Source of the DNA: Clostridia bacterium | GTDB lineage: Bacteria > Bacillota > Clostridia > Christensenellales > Aristaeellaceae | Assembly (NCBI GenBank): GCA_017395685.1 | Contig: JAFQOD010000023.1 | Span: 19,370-83,369 of the forward strand | DNA: 64,000 nt | Direction of reading: 5' to 3' | Part shown: one piece after another, positions 26,682 through 35,387 of the stretch | Layout: each line of letters opens with the position of its first letter | Numbering within the stretch: position 1 is the stretch's first letter | Position numbers and translations under genes: made by a program | The notes under the pieces: generated by a model | Databases searched by the model: none | What the model was told of the DNA's origin: nothing | What the model saw: the letters and a program-made list of their open reading frames with translations, nothing else

Positions 26682-27239
26682 ATGAATCATACCTTGTCCC
26701 TCATTGCCTCCCGCCGCAGCCACCGGGCTTATCTGCCCCAGCAGATCACCAGGGAACAGCTGCAGGCGCTGCTGGATGCCGCCGTGCAATCCCCTTCCGC
26801 CGTCAATCGTCAGCCCTGGCATTTTACCGCCGTACAGAATGCCGCCCTGCTGGATGAAATCAATCAAGCCGTGCGGGAAAATGTGATGAAAAAGGATCCT
26901 TCTCTGCGCAGTCCCCGCTTCGAAGATGAAGCTTTCCACGTCTTCTATCATGCGCCCACCGTCATTTTCATTGCCGGTGATCCCCAAAACCGCTGGGCAG
27001 AGCTGGATTGCGGCATTGCCGTCCAGAATATCGCCCTTGCCGCCGAGAGCATGGGCCTGGGCAGCGTCATCCTGGGTATGCCCCGGGAAGCCTTCCAAAC
27101 CGAAAAGGCCCCTGCCTTCCGCAAGGCCCTTTTCTTCCCCGAAGGCTGGGATTACGTGATCGGCATTGCGATCGGCCATCCCTGCGATGATAAGGATGCC
27201 CATCCCGTTCAGGAAAATAAAGTGTGCATCGTGGAATAA
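26682..27239 (+). CDS. Nitroreductase-family FMN oxidoreductase
   Basis: 185 residues. The FMN-binding N-terminus is SRRSHRAYLPQQI, followed by AAVQSPSAVNRQPWHF and the C-terminal LGSVILGMP...YVIGIAIGHP. It is a short member, probably a homodimer using NAD(P)H. AAGGAGGG lies 8 bases before the ATG. Its start is 73 bases from the divergent tadA start. The physiological substrate is unknown. Confidence 0.9.
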   Translation: MNHTLSLIASRRSHRAYLPQQITREQLQALLDAAVQSPSAVNRQPWHFTAVQNAALLDEINQAVRENVMKKDPSLRSPRFEDEAFHVFYHAPTVIFIAGDPQNRWAELDCGIAVQNIALAAESMGLGSVILGMPREAFQTEKAPAFRKALFFPEGWDYVIGIAIGHPCDDKDAHPVQENKVCIVE

Positions 27240-27269
27240 ATTATTTTCTGATCGTATTCAAAAACGGAA

Positions 27270-27318
27270 CTGTCCCGCCGGAAAACCGCTTTTATTTCAG
27301 CGGCATCCGGCGGGACAG
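27270..27318. repeat. Perfect 12-bp inverted repeat (hairpin)
   Basis: CTGTCCCGCCGG (27270-27281) and CCGGCGGGACAG (27307-27318) are perfect complements, with an inner CGCT/AGCG pair. No clear T tract follows on the plus strand; on the minus strand CGTTTTTG follows after six bases. It could be a terminator for the nitroreductase, or a small mobile or REP-like hairpin. Confidence 0.6.
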
Positions 27319-27363
27319 CGCCTTTGAATCCCGATTATCAAGCAAGAAAACCGAGGTATTTTC

Positions 27364-28161
27364 ATGGAAACGCAGCTTCAGCAAAAATCGCTTTATCCCC
27401 GGATTGCAGGCAATACCAATACAGCGCTGCTGAAAACCATCGCCATCATCTGCATGCTGATCGATCATGCCGGGGTCGCCTTCTTTCCGGGTGTGACCGA
27501 AATGCGCCTGATTGGCCGCATTGCCTTCCCCCTCTTTGCCTGGTGCGTAGTCGTAGGGGCGGAATATACCAGAAATATCTGGCGCTATGCTCTGCGGCTT
27601 CTGCTGGTGGGCCTGATCGCCCAGCCCTGCTATGTATGGGGCCTCAATCACAAATGGTACGAATTCAATATCTTTGCCACGCTGCTGCTGGGGCTTTTCT
27701 CCATTGCAGGCATACAGCAAAAGAAATTTTTCAGCCATATCTGGGCGCCCGTGCTTTGCCTGCTGCTCTCCTGCATCATCCATGTGGATTACAGTTGGGA
27801 GGGGGTGCTGCTGATCCTGGTGCTTTATGCTGCAAGGCAGCAGAAAGGGGCGCTGGCCGCTGTAATGGGCTGCTTTTGTCTGTTCTGGGGCCAGGGCACA
27901 TTCAATATCGCATCCATTCTTGGCGTAAAAATCCCCACCCGCTATGCCTTTCTCCCGGAAGGCTACAAGCTGACAATGGCCATCAGCAAGATTCAGTTCG
28001 GCGCCATTCTGGCCCTCCCTCTGATGCTGATCCCCATGCATATAAAGATCCGCTTGCCCAAGTGGATCGCATACAGCGCCTATCCCGCCCATCTGCTGAT
28101 CTTTGGCTTCATTCGCCACTGGGATCAGGTGCAGCAATTATTCCAGGGTTTATTCCAATAA
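27364..28161 (+). CDS. TraX-family membrane protein
   Basis: 265 residues with about eight hydrophobic helices. TraX hallmarks are TALLKTIAIICMLIDHAG near residue 20 and RIAFPLFAWCVVVGAEYT near 52. TraX of F plasmid acetylates pilin; the many chromosomal Clostridia homologues have unknown substrates and may be acyltransferases. No conjugation gene is nearby. Its last 53 bases overlap the 3' end of a gene on the opposite strand. Confidence 0.88.
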   Translation: METQLQQKSLYPRIAGNTNTALLKTIAIICMLIDHAGVAFFPGVTEMRLIGRIAFPLFAWCVVVGAEYTRNIWRYALRLLLVGLIAQPCYVWGLNHKWYEFNIFATLLLGLFSIAGIQQKKFFSHIWAPVLCLLLSCIIHVDYSWEGVLLILVLYAARQQKGALAAVMGCFCLFWGQGTFNIASILGVKIPTRYAFLPEGYKLTMAISKIQFGAILALPLMLIPMHIKIRLPKWIAYSAYPAHLLIFGFIRHWDQVQQLFQGLFQ

Positions 28162-28474
28162 CAGATGTATGCTGAAATTTTCCGGCCATTTTGGCTGCCT
28201 GGCTATGCCGTTGCCAAAGTTTATCCAATTCATGATGTCTGGTAGGGGCAGGATTGCGGATATAAGGCAATTGAATGGGCGGCGGTTCCTGCAGCTGAGA
28301 AAAGGCTGCCGGGGCCGCCTCTTTTTTTCCCCTTTCCAACGAATATCCCTTTTCCGTCTCATGCTCTGTGCTCTGATAATCCAGCTGCCTGGATCGCCAT
28401 TCCAGCCACCGGTCCTGCTGTTCCTGGAATGAAAGCGCCGCAAAGGGCGATGATTCCTGCTTTTCCCGTGTCAT
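28109..28474 (-). CDS. Unknown small hydrophilic protein, 121 aa
   Basis: I do not recognise this family. The protein is polar, Gln/Glu/Ser/Pro-rich and probably disordered, with no membrane segment. It is supported by a strong ribosome site (AAGGAGGGG, 7 bases from the ATG) and a promoter 25 bases further upstream. Its end overlaps the convergent TraX gene by 53 bases. Without homologues the exact stop cannot be confirmed. Confidence 0.55.
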   Translation of the reverse strand: MTREKQESSPFAALSFQEQQDRWLEWRSRQLDYQSTEHETEKGYSLERGKKEAAPAAFSQLQEPPPIQLPYIRNPAPTRHHELDKLWQRHSQAAKMAGKFQHTSVIGINPGIIAAPDPSGE

Positions 28475-28498
28475 ATGATCCCCTCCTTCTTTCTTCAG

Positions 28499-28527
28499 AA
28501 TATGTGAAAACGATCTTCATCGTGCAA
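28499..28527 (-). promoter_or_regulatory. Promoter of the 121-aa unknown gene
   Basis: TTGCAC (28522-28527) and CATATT (28499-28504) on the minus strand, 17-base spacer. Confidence 0.5.
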
Positions 28528-28529
28528 AG

Positions 28530-28560
28530 AAAAAATCCCCCGGAAGCGGGGGATTTTTTT
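28530..28560. terminator. Terminator of the P-type ATPase gene
   Basis: AAAAAATCCCCC pairs with GGGGGATTTTTTT around GGAAGC. It is symmetric, so it works in both directions; on the minus strand it ends the ATPase transcript. Confidence 0.9.
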
Positions 28561-28567
28561 GATGAAA

Positions 28568-31237
28568 TTATACCTCCAGGCCCTTTTTGCGCATCCTGCG
28601 GCGTTCAAAAATCTTTTCGATTTCCACTACCGGCACAATCAGCACAGCCAGGCCCATTGCAATGGCATATTCCCACAGGCTGATATAGGTGAAATCAAAG
28701 GCATTGCGCAGGAAGGGCACATAAAGCACCACAGTGGTCATAATCAGGGAAAGCAGCATTGCACCCCAGAGGAACTTATTGCGGCTTCCCATCTTGAAAA
28801 TGGATTTATGCAGGGAGCGCATGTTAAAGGAATGGAAAATTTCCGTCATGGACATGGCCAGGAATGCCATGGTGGTCCCATGGGCACTGTTCCCGATCAG
28901 ATTGATTCCTTGCCCAGCGGCATGGGGATCGAAATAATGGCCCACAAAGAAAGCGAGCAGCGTGATGATGGAAACGGTAATGCCCTGCAGCACCACATCA
29001 AATCCCATGCCATCGGCGAATATGCCGGCCTTGGGATCCCGGGGCTGGCGCTGCATGATATCCTTTTCGCCCTTTTCCATGCCCAATGCCAGGGCGGGGA
29101 AACAGTCGGTGATCAGATTGATCCACAGAAGATGGGGGGCCTTCAGAATAACAAAGCCCAGCATGGTGGCCACGAAAATGGAGATAACCTCGCTCAGATT
29201 GGAGGCCAGCAGGAACTGGATGGCCTTTCGGATATTATCATAGATCCTGCGGCCTTCCCCGACAGCGGTGACGATGGTAGCAAAATTATCATCTGCCAGC
29301 ACCATATCCGCCACATTCTTGGTAACATCGGTGCCGGTGATGCCCATGCCCACGCCGATATCCGCATTCTTGATGGAGGGGGCATCATTTACGCCGTCAC
29401 CGGTCATGGCCGTGATCTTACCCCGCTTTTTCCAGGCGTTTACAATGCGCACCTTATGCTCCGGCTGCACCCGGGCATAGACAGAATACTTTTCGATATC
29501 CGTTTCCAGCTGCTCATCAGAAATATCATCCAGCTGCGCGCCGGTGATAGCCTGATCAGCAGAAGTGATGATGCCCAGCTGCATGGCGATGGCAACGGCG
29601 GTATCCCGGTGATCGCCGGTAATCATGATGGGGCGGATGCCGGCCATGCGGCACTGCTCGATGGCAGGCTTGACTTCGGGGCGGACGGGATCGATCATGC
29701 CGGTAAGGCCGATATAGGTCAGATCCTGTTCCAGGGTAGCGGCATCATAATCCGCCGGTTCCTTATCCCATTTCCGCTGGGCAGCGCACAATACACGCAG
29801 CGCCTGATCGGCCATGGCCTTGTTATCGGCCAGAACAGCCTTGCGGATTTCATCGGTCAGGGGCACTTCCTTACCGTTTACCAAGGCTTTGGAGCAATTC
29901 TTCAGCACCTCATCCGGTGCGCCCTTGGTGTACTGCAGGATGGTGCCATCGGCCAGACGATGCACGGTGGACATCATCTTGCGCATGGAATCGAAGGGGG
30001 CTTCACCGATACGGGGCTGCTCTTGCTTGAGCGCATTCTTATCCAGGCCCATCTGATAGGCATAATTGACCAGGGCGCATTCGGTAGGCTCGCCCACAGC
30101 TTCCTTTTTTTCGGCATCCAGCTGTGCATCTGAATTCAGGGCCATGGCCGTGGCCAGCAGCTTCTTATCACATTCTGTTTCCTGCACTACGGTCATTTTA
30201 TTCTGGGTGAGGGTGCCCGTTTTATCCGAGCAGATAATCTGGGCGCAGCCCAGGGTTTCCACGGCAGTGAGCTTGCGGATAACGGCACTGCGGCGGCTCA
30301 TATTGGTCACGCCGATGGAAAGCACGATGGTCACAACGGCGGCCAGGCCTTCAGGAATAGCGGCGACAGCCAGGGATACAGCCACCATGAAGGAATCGAT
30401 CACCACATCGAAGCTGAAGCCGCCGGCCCGCAGCAATTGCACCCCAAAGATCACAACGCAGATGCCGATTACTAAATAGGTAAGGATTTTGCTCAGCTGA
30501 TTCAGCTTCCGCTGCAGGGGCGTCTGCCCTTCCTGGGCATTGGCAAGGGCATCGGCAATCTTGCCCATTTCGGTATCCATTCCCGTCTGGCATACCACGG
30601 CTTTGCCCCTGCCGTATACCACGGTGGATCCCATATAGACCATATTCTTCCGGTCTCCCAGCGGAACCGGCTTGCCATCCTTTTCTTCCAGGGCATCCAC
30701 ATGCTTATTGACAGGCACGGATTCGCCGGTCAGGGCAGCCTCTTCAATCTTCATGGAAGCGCATTCGATGATGCGGGCGTCTGCGGGCACGGCATCACCG
30801 GCCTCCAGCAGAATAATATCGCCGGGCACCAGATCCTCACTGCGGATGGTCATCTGCTTTCCATCCCGGATCACTTTGCTGGTTGCGGCGGCAATCTCCT
30901 GCAGGGCGGCAATGGCCTTTTCTGCCTTGCTTTCCTGCAATACGCCCAGGATGGCATTGATGAGCACCACAGCCATAATAATAATCACATCGGCGGGGGA
31001 TTCATTTTCCACAATGCTCAGCACCAGGGAGATGGCAGCAGCAGCGATCAGAATAATAATCATGGGATCGGCAAGCTGCTGGAAAAAGCGCACGATCAGG
31101 GGTGTCTTTTTTCCTTCCGCCAGTTTGTTCTTGCCATACTGTTCCAGCCGCTTTTCAGCCTGGGCAGAGGATAGTCCCTCCTGGCCCACACCTGCATCCA
31201 GCATGGCCTGTTCAATTGTTTTTTGGTAATCCTTCAT
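28568..31237 (-). CDS. P-type Ca2+/Mn2+-transporting ATPase
   Basis: 889-residue P2A ATPase in the cell membrane. Actuator TGES (LTGESVPVN), M4 metal site PEGLAA (AAIPEGLAAVV), phosphorylation site DKTGTLTQNKM, KGAPDEVL and hinge MTGDGVNDAPSIKNADIG are all intact. It resembles SERCA-like bacterial calcium ATPases, a group that includes manganese exporters. The Mn2+-sensing yybP-ykoY riboswitch directly upstream makes Mn2+ efflux the better reading; that is inference from the family's known control. It is monocistronic. Confidence 0.95.
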   Translation of the reverse strand: MKDYQKTIEQAMLDAGVGQEGLSSAQAEKRLEQYGKNKLAEGKKTPLIVRFFQQLADPMIIILIAAAAISLVLSIVENESPADVIIIMAVVLINAILGVLQESKAEKAIAALQEIAAATSKVIRDGKQMTIRSEDLVPGDIILLEAGDAVPADARIIECASMKIEEAALTGESVPVNKHVDALEEKDGKPVPLGDRKNMVYMGSTVVYGRGKAVVCQTGMDTEMGKIADALANAQEGQTPLQRKLNQLSKILTYLVIGICVVIFGVQLLRAGGFSFDVVIDSFMVAVSLAVAAIPEGLAAVVTIVLSIGVTNMSRRSAVIRKLTAVETLGCAQIICSDKTGTLTQNKMTVVQETECDKKLLATAMALNSDAQLDAEKKEAVGEPTECALVNYAYQMGLDKNALKQEQPRIGEAPFDSMRKMMSTVHRLADGTILQYTKGAPDEVLKNCSKALVNGKEVPLTDEIRKAVLADNKAMADQALRVLCAAQRKWDKEPADYDAATLEQDLTYIGLTGMIDPVRPEVKPAIEQCRMAGIRPIMITGDHRDTAVAIAMQLGIITSADQAITGAQLDDISDEQLETDIEKYSVYARVQPEHKVRIVNAWKKRGKITAMTGDGVNDAPSIKNADIGVGMGITGTDVTKNVADMVLADDNFATIVTAVGEGRRIYDNIRKAIQFLLASNLSEVISIFVATMLGFVILKAPHLLWINLITDCFPALALGMEKGEKDIMQRQPRDPKAGIFADGMGFDVVLQGITVSIITLLAFFVGHYFDPHAAGQGINLIGNSAHGTTMAFLAMSMTEIFHSFNMRSLHKSIFKMGSRNKFLWGAMLLSLIMTTVVLYVPFLRNAFDFTYISLWEYAIAMGLAVLIVPVVEIEKIFERRRMRKKGLEV

Positions 31238-31281
31238 CCTGCTTCATATCCTTTCTTTGTTTTCAGCAGGCCGCAGCTTTG

Positions 31282-31327
31282 AAAAAAGATGAGGCCCATC
31301 TGTCCCATTTGACAGATAAGTCTCATC
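31282..31327 (-). terminator. Terminator controlled by the Mn2+ riboswitch
   Basis: On the minus strand GATGAG...ATCTGTC (31327-31311) pairs with GACAGAT...CTCATC (31304-31288) and runs into TTTTTT (31287-31282). The 5' arm contains the 3' part of the aptamer (GATGAGACTTATC), so aptamer and terminator exclude each other. Confidence 0.85.
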
Positions 31328-31404
31328 ATTTGAAGCAAAGTCAGAAAGCAAATGCTTCCGGGATGTTGACTTTACTGCGCCGCAGCGTTGATTACTCCCT
31401 TATC
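31315..31404 (-). promoter_or_regulatory. yybP-ykoY manganese riboswitch
   Basis: The minus-strand RNA has P1 arms GATAAG (31404-31399) and CTTATC (31320-31315). The two class-defining loops are present: AGGGAGTAAT next to the 5' arm and TGAGACTT next to the 3' arm. Two helical legs lie between. This class binds Mn2+ where the loops dock. Because the 3' aptamer arm is also the terminator's 5' arm, Mn2+ should prevent termination and turn the ATPase on. Confidence 0.9.
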
Positions 31405-31411
31405 GGAAAGC

Positions 31412-31440
31412 AGCATACACGATTGGAAGAAAAAAGTCAA
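31412..31440 (-). promoter_or_regulatory. Promoter of the Mn2+ riboswitch-ATPase unit
   Basis: TTGACT (31435-31440) and TATGCT (31412-31417) on the minus strand, 17-base spacer. It starts transcription close to the aptamer. Confidence 0.7.
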
Positions 31441-31581
31441 CCCGTTTTTTTATGTTTCCATATTTCTGTCACATTCATGCATTGGCAGAAAGGAATCTTT
31501 TCAAGCATCATTTTAGAAAGGATGTGCCAATATTTCTTCTTTGTATCTATGAATTTCTTTCTATGCTTTTCAGAAAATTTG

Positions 31582-31590
31582 TGTTATACT
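31582..31590 (+). promoter_or_regulatory. Extended -10 promoter of the oxidoreductase gene
   Basis: TGTTATACT: TG at 31582 and TATACT at 31585-31590. No good -35 is seen. Nothing else was found between this element and the Mn2+ switch promoter. Confidence 0.45.
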
Positions 31591-31635
31591 ACTATCGATT
31601 CACGATAAATCACGTAAAAACAGGAGGGCAATCTC

Positions 31636-32724
31636 ATGTCCAGGCTTCGTATTGGTATCATTGGCTGCGGCGGCATCGCCGGCGGCAAGCATCTTCCTTC
31701 CCTGAAAGCCCTGAACCGGACGGATATCGTAGCTTTCTGCGATCTGATCAAAGAACGGGCTGAAAAAGCTGCCAAGGAATACGGCACCCCTGACGCCAAG
31801 GTTTATACCGATTATAAAGAGCTGCTGAAGGATGAATCCATCGATGTGTGCTATGTGCTCACCCCCAATCGCAGCCATGCCGATATCTCCATTGACGCCA
31901 TGCATGCCGGCAAGCACGTTATGTGCGAAAAGCCCATGGCCAAAACCGCTGCCGATGCCCGCCGCATGGTGGAAGCTGCCAGGGAAACGGGCAAAAAGCT
32001 GACCATCGGCTATCAGCATCGTCAGAAGCCCGCCGCCAAATATGTAAAATCCGTAATCGAGCGGGGCGATCTGGGCGAGATTTATTATTCCAAGGCCCTG
32101 GCCATCCGCCGCAGGGGCACCCCCAACTGGGGCGTTTTCCTCAATGAATATGAGCAGGGCGGCGGCCCCCTCATCGATATCGGCACCCATTCCCTGGATC
32201 TTACCCTGTATCTGATGAATAACTACAAGCCTCGGATGGTGGTGGGCACCCGGTATAAGAAAGTAGAAAACGCCGATTGCGGCAATCCCTGGGGCGGCTG
32301 GGGCCCTGATGAAAATCAGACGCTGGAAGATGCAGCCTTCGGCTTCATCGTCATGGAAAACGGCGCCACCATCACCCTGGATGCCACCTGGGCCCTCAAT
32401 ACCAGCGAACCCATTCCCGAAGGCAGCTGCGTACTGTGCGGCAGCAAGGCGGGCGCCCAGATCAAATTTGATCAGGTCGTGATCAATAAGGGCGAATTCA
32501 ATCGTCTGGTGGAAATCAAGCCCGATCTCAGGGCCGGCGGCGTTGCCTTCTATGACGGCGTATCTGAAACGCCCCCCATTCTGGAGCAGCGCCAGTGGCT
32601 GGATGCCATCGAAAATGATACCGATCCTACTGTGCTTCCCGAGCAGGCCTGCGTGGTCAGCGAAATTCTGGAGGCCATCTATGTATCCGCCAAGACCGGC
32701 GAGCCTGTCTATTTCAACAAATAA
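31636..32724 (+). CDS. Gfo/Idh/MocA-family oxidoreductase
   Basis: 362 residues, NAD(P)-dependent sugar or inositol oxidoreductase. The Rossmann motif is GIIGCGGIAGGKHLP (residues 7-21). The catalytic EKP is MCEKPMAKT (near 98). GGGPLIDIGTHSLDL with conserved Asp and His follows near 175. AGGAGGG lies upstream of the ATG. It is a single gene with its own promoter and terminator, next to the minus-strand sugar operon. The substrate is unknown. Confidence 0.92.
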   Translation: MSRLRIGIIGCGGIAGGKHLPSLKALNRTDIVAFCDLIKERAEKAAKEYGTPDAKVYTDYKELLKDESIDVCYVLTPNRSHADISIDAMHAGKHVMCEKPMAKTAADARRMVEAARETGKKLTIGYQHRQKPAAKYVKSVIERGDLGEIYYSKALAIRRRGTPNWGVFLNEYEQGGGPLIDIGTHSLDLTLYLMNNYKPRMVVGTRYKKVENADCGNPWGGWGPDENQTLEDAAFGFIVMENGATITLDATWALNTSEPIPEGSCVLCGSKAGAQIKFDQVVINKGEFNRLVEIKPDLRAGGVAFYDGVSETPPILEQRQWLDAIENDTDPTVLPEQACVVSEILEAIYVSAKTGEPVYFNK

Positions 32725-32736
32725 GTGAAATATCCG

Positions 32737-32766
32737 TAAAACCGCCTTCAGAAGAGGGCGGTTTTT
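32737..32766 (+). terminator. Terminator of the oxidoreductase gene
   Basis: AAAACCGCC pairs with GGGCGGTTTTT around TTCAGAAGA. Confidence 0.9.
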
Positions 32767-32885
32767 CGTACATGAAAGGGGCATATCGTGAAATAATTCG
32801 CTATGCAGGAAAATGCGATGCAGCGCTGCGGCTGACAAAAGTGATGGAAATGGCCTATTGCCGATGATTTTTCCTGATTTAAGCA

Positions 32886-32937
32886 AAATAAAAACCCCAT
32901 TTGTCCGGCATGCACCCGCGCAGCCGGCAAATGGGGT
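32886..32937 (-). terminator. Terminator of the sugar operon
   Basis: On the minus strand ACCCCATTTGCCGGC pairs with GCCGGACAAATGGGGT (one mismatch or bulge) and runs into TTTTATTTT. It lies just after the FGGY kinase gene. Confidence 0.88.
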
Positions 32938-32960
32938 ATTTAATTGTGCCTTCATCCAAA

Positions 32961-34475
32961 TCAATCAGCGATCTTCAGGGCCTCAATATCCTCCCAGACG
33001 CAATCCATTGCCTCGATCACCGCCCGGAAGGCAGCATACTTCTTTTTGTAATACGCTGCCCTTTCAGGATCGGGATGATACACCTTTTTGATGCTGGCCC
33101 ATTGATCGATTGCCTCCTCCAAAGAGGAAAATACGCCTACAGCCACGCCCGCATTCATGGCAACGCCCATGGTGCCCAGCTCCGTCGCCCTTGACACCTC
33201 AATATCCGCATTCAGGATATCGGCAAATATCTGCATCCATACGGCGGACCGGGCGGCGCCGCCTGCAATACGCACGCTATCCGGCATCTTCGTATGCCGC
33301 AGCAGCCGCTCCACATGCATCTTATGCCCGAATGCCACCCCTTCATATACGGCGCGCAGCATATGCGCCCGGCGGTGGGTGCCGTTCAGGCCCACAAACA
33401 TGGCTTTTGCATCCAGATGCACATTGGTGCCGTAGATATAGGGCAGGAACAGCAGCGTATCCCGATAATCGGTGCTTTCCACCATTTTTGCGCACTGCGC
33501 ATAGATATCCTCGTTCCGATCCATCAGCGCATCGATGAACCATTCCTGATTGGATGCAGAGGTGGCGCTGCCCTCCAGGATATTATAATAATCATCGATG
33601 GCATATACATGCTGCATGAAAACTTCTTCATCCTGTACAGGCTGTCTTCCCAGGATGCTGTTGATACTCCAGGAGCCAACTACAATCCCCATCTGCCCTT
33701 CCTGCTTTACCCCTGCAGATACCACCGAGGCGCTTACGTCAAACTGCCCGCCAACCACGGGCGTACCGGCCGTCAGGCCCGTCAGGGTTGCCGCTTCCTT
33801 TGTAACAAAGCCGCCGATATCGCTACTGCCGATGGCTGCAGGGATTTTGTGCAGATGTTCCTCAATCCCAAGGCAGCGGAATACATCCCGGGAATATTCC
33901 CTCTTTTCCAGCGCCATGCAGGATGTGCCGGAGCCCTCGGTAATTTCCGTATGGAATTCGCCGGTGAGCAAATAACGCACATAATCCTTGGCTGTAACGA
34001 TATGAGCAGTACAATCCAGCAATTCTTTTGCATGATCGCGGAACCAGGCGATAATGGCGCATACATTGCCTGCCCACAGCTGCTGCCTGGTATAGGGATA
34101 TATCTTTTTGAAGGTGCCATCCTTATACCAGGTACGGATATACTCCTTGGACCGCATATCACTGCTCATTATGCCGTTGCACACCGGTTCTCCCTGTGAA
34201 TCAAAAAAGTATGCGCCGTTTCCCTGGCCGGTGACGCCAATGCCCAGCACATCCGCCCCATCGATTCCGGTTTTTTCCAGCACGCTGCGGATACAGCGAT
34301 AAATCTTTTGCTTAGCGTCCTGAAGATCCCTTTCCATCCAATCGGCTTTGGGCTGGATGGTGATAAGCAATTCGCCGGCAGAGGCCAGTTCATTACCCGC
34401 CAGATCAAATACAGCAGCCTTCACCATCGTACCGCCCATATCAATCCCCATGAGTACTTTCATGCCAATCACCAT
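32961..34475 (-). CDS. FGGY-family sugar kinase, L-xylulokinase (LyxK)-like
   Basis: 504 residues; phosphorylates a ketose or polyol with ATP. The N-terminal phosphate loop is GIDMGGTMVKAAVFD. Segments PVVGGQFDVSAS, GSWSINSILG and LLFLPYIYGTNVHLD resemble E. coli LyxK, and the ATP site RIAGGAARSAVWMQIFAD is intact. The start may be the ATG at 34475, the GTG at 34472 (best ribosome spacing to GAGGA) or the ATG at 34463. It is the last gene of the operon, 12 bases after the aldolase, so it may make the phosphorylated substrate for it. Substrate not proven. Confidence 0.88.
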   Translation of the reverse strand: MVIGMKVLMGIDMGGTMVKAAVFDLAGNELASAGELLITIQPKADWMERDLQDAKQKIYRCIRSVLEKTGIDGADVLGIGVTGQGNGAYFFDSQGEPVCNGIMSSDMRSKEYIRTWYKDGTFKKIYPYTRQQLWAGNVCAIIAWFRDHAKELLDCTAHIVTAKDYVRYLLTGEFHTEITEGSGTSCMALEKREYSRDVFRCLGIEEHLHKIPAAIGSSDIGGFVTKEAATLTGLTAGTPVVGGQFDVSASVVSAGVKQEGQMGIVVGSWSINSILGRQPVQDEEVFMQHVYAIDDYYNILEGSATSASNQEWFIDALMDRNEDIYAQCAKMVESTDYRDTLLFLPYIYGTNVHLDAKAMFVGLNGTHRRAHMLRAVYEGVAFGHKMHVERLLRHTKMPDSVRIAGGAARSAVWMQIFADILNADIEVSRATELGTMGVAMNAGVAVGVFSSLEEAIDQWASIKKVYHPDPERAAYYKKKYAAFRAVIEAMDCVWEDIEALKIAD

Positions 34476-34486
34476 CCATTCCTCAT

Positions 34487-35362
34487 TTATACCCGGTTCA
34501 CGGCGCCCAGCAATTCATATTTTTCTTTGATCTTTGCTTTCAATGCGTCCACGGCGCTTTCCTCTGCGGTCATGGTCCATAATGCAAGGTTCGTCCGGCT
34601 GTTCAGGAATTCCTTCATAGCCCCGTAATATGCCTCCAGAATTTCGGAGAAAATATTGACCTTGCTGATGCCGCGGGCAATGGCTTCCTTCATCTGATCA
34701 TCCGGCGTGCCGGAGCCGCCATGCATTACCAGCGGAACGGCAGATACTTCATTGAGCCTGCTGAGCAATTCAAATTCCAGATGGGGCGTGCACTTATACA
34801 CGCCATGGGAGGTGCCGACGGATACCGCCAGGCAATCCACCTTGGTTTCATCGATAAAGCGCCGCATTTCATCCGCATTGGTCAGCGTGCTTTCATGGCC
34901 CTGATCCCCATGGGCAACAGATTCGGATTTTCCCACAATCCCATCGCCTACATGGCCCAATTCCGCCTCAACGGATACGCCGTACATATGGGCGTAATCG
35001 GTCACCCACTTGGTGGCGGCGATGTTTTCCTCCAAGGGCAGGGAAGAACCGTCAAACATGACGGAGCTGTATCCCTGATGAATGGCTTTTTTGATCACCT
35101 CAAAATCCATGGCATGATCCAGATGGATGCATACCGGCACGCTGGCGCCCACCGCAATTGAATGCATATCCACAGACATATGATCGAATTGCTCCTCGGT
35201 CATATCGCCCGTCAAGCCCATCAGGATTACGGGGGCGCGCAATTCCTCGGCCACGTCAACCACGGCGCGCGCCATCTTGTAGCTGCTCACATCGAATGCA
35301 GGAACGGCATAATGCTTTTCCCGTGCATCCGTCAGAATTTCCTTGATTGAAACAAGTGCCAT
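34487..35362 (-). CDS. Class II ketose-bisphosphate (FBA/KbaY-type) aldolase
   Basis: 291 residues, zinc-dependent aldolase of the fructose/tagatose-bisphosphate family. Zinc and substrate segments: VCIHLDHAMDFE (Asp-His), GVSVEAELGHVGDG, VDCLAVSVGTSHGVYK and MHGGSGTPDDQMKEAI. GAGGAAAG precedes the ATG. It sits between an SDR and the FGGY kinase, so it probably cleaves the phosphorylated product of that kinase to a triose phosphate and an aldehyde. Exact substrate unknown. Confidence 0.92.
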   Translation of the reverse strand: MALVSIKEILTDAREKHYAVPAFDVSSYKMARAVVDVAEELRAPVILMGLTGDMTEEQFDHMSVDMHSIAVGASVPVCIHLDHAMDFEVIKKAIHQGYSSVMFDGSSLPLEENIAATKWVTDYAHMYGVSVEAELGHVGDGIVGKSESVAHGDQGHESTLTNADEMRRFIDETKVDCLAVSVGTSHGVYKCTPHLEFELLSRLNEVSAVPLVMHGGSGTPDDQMKEAIARGISKVNIFSEILEAYYGAMKEFLNSRTNLALWTMTAEESAVDALKAKIKEKYELLGAVNRV

Positions 35363-35387
35363 CGATCTTTCCTCCTCTATCCTTTTA

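Noticed and set aside
28559..30133. 524-codon open frame on the plus strand
   Set aside because: Antisense to the P-type ATPase gene; composition is typical of a shadow frame.
28568..31237. Plain calcium pump
   Set aside because: The family allows it, but the Mn2+ riboswitch directly upstream makes manganese export more likely, so the call was kept as Ca/Mn.
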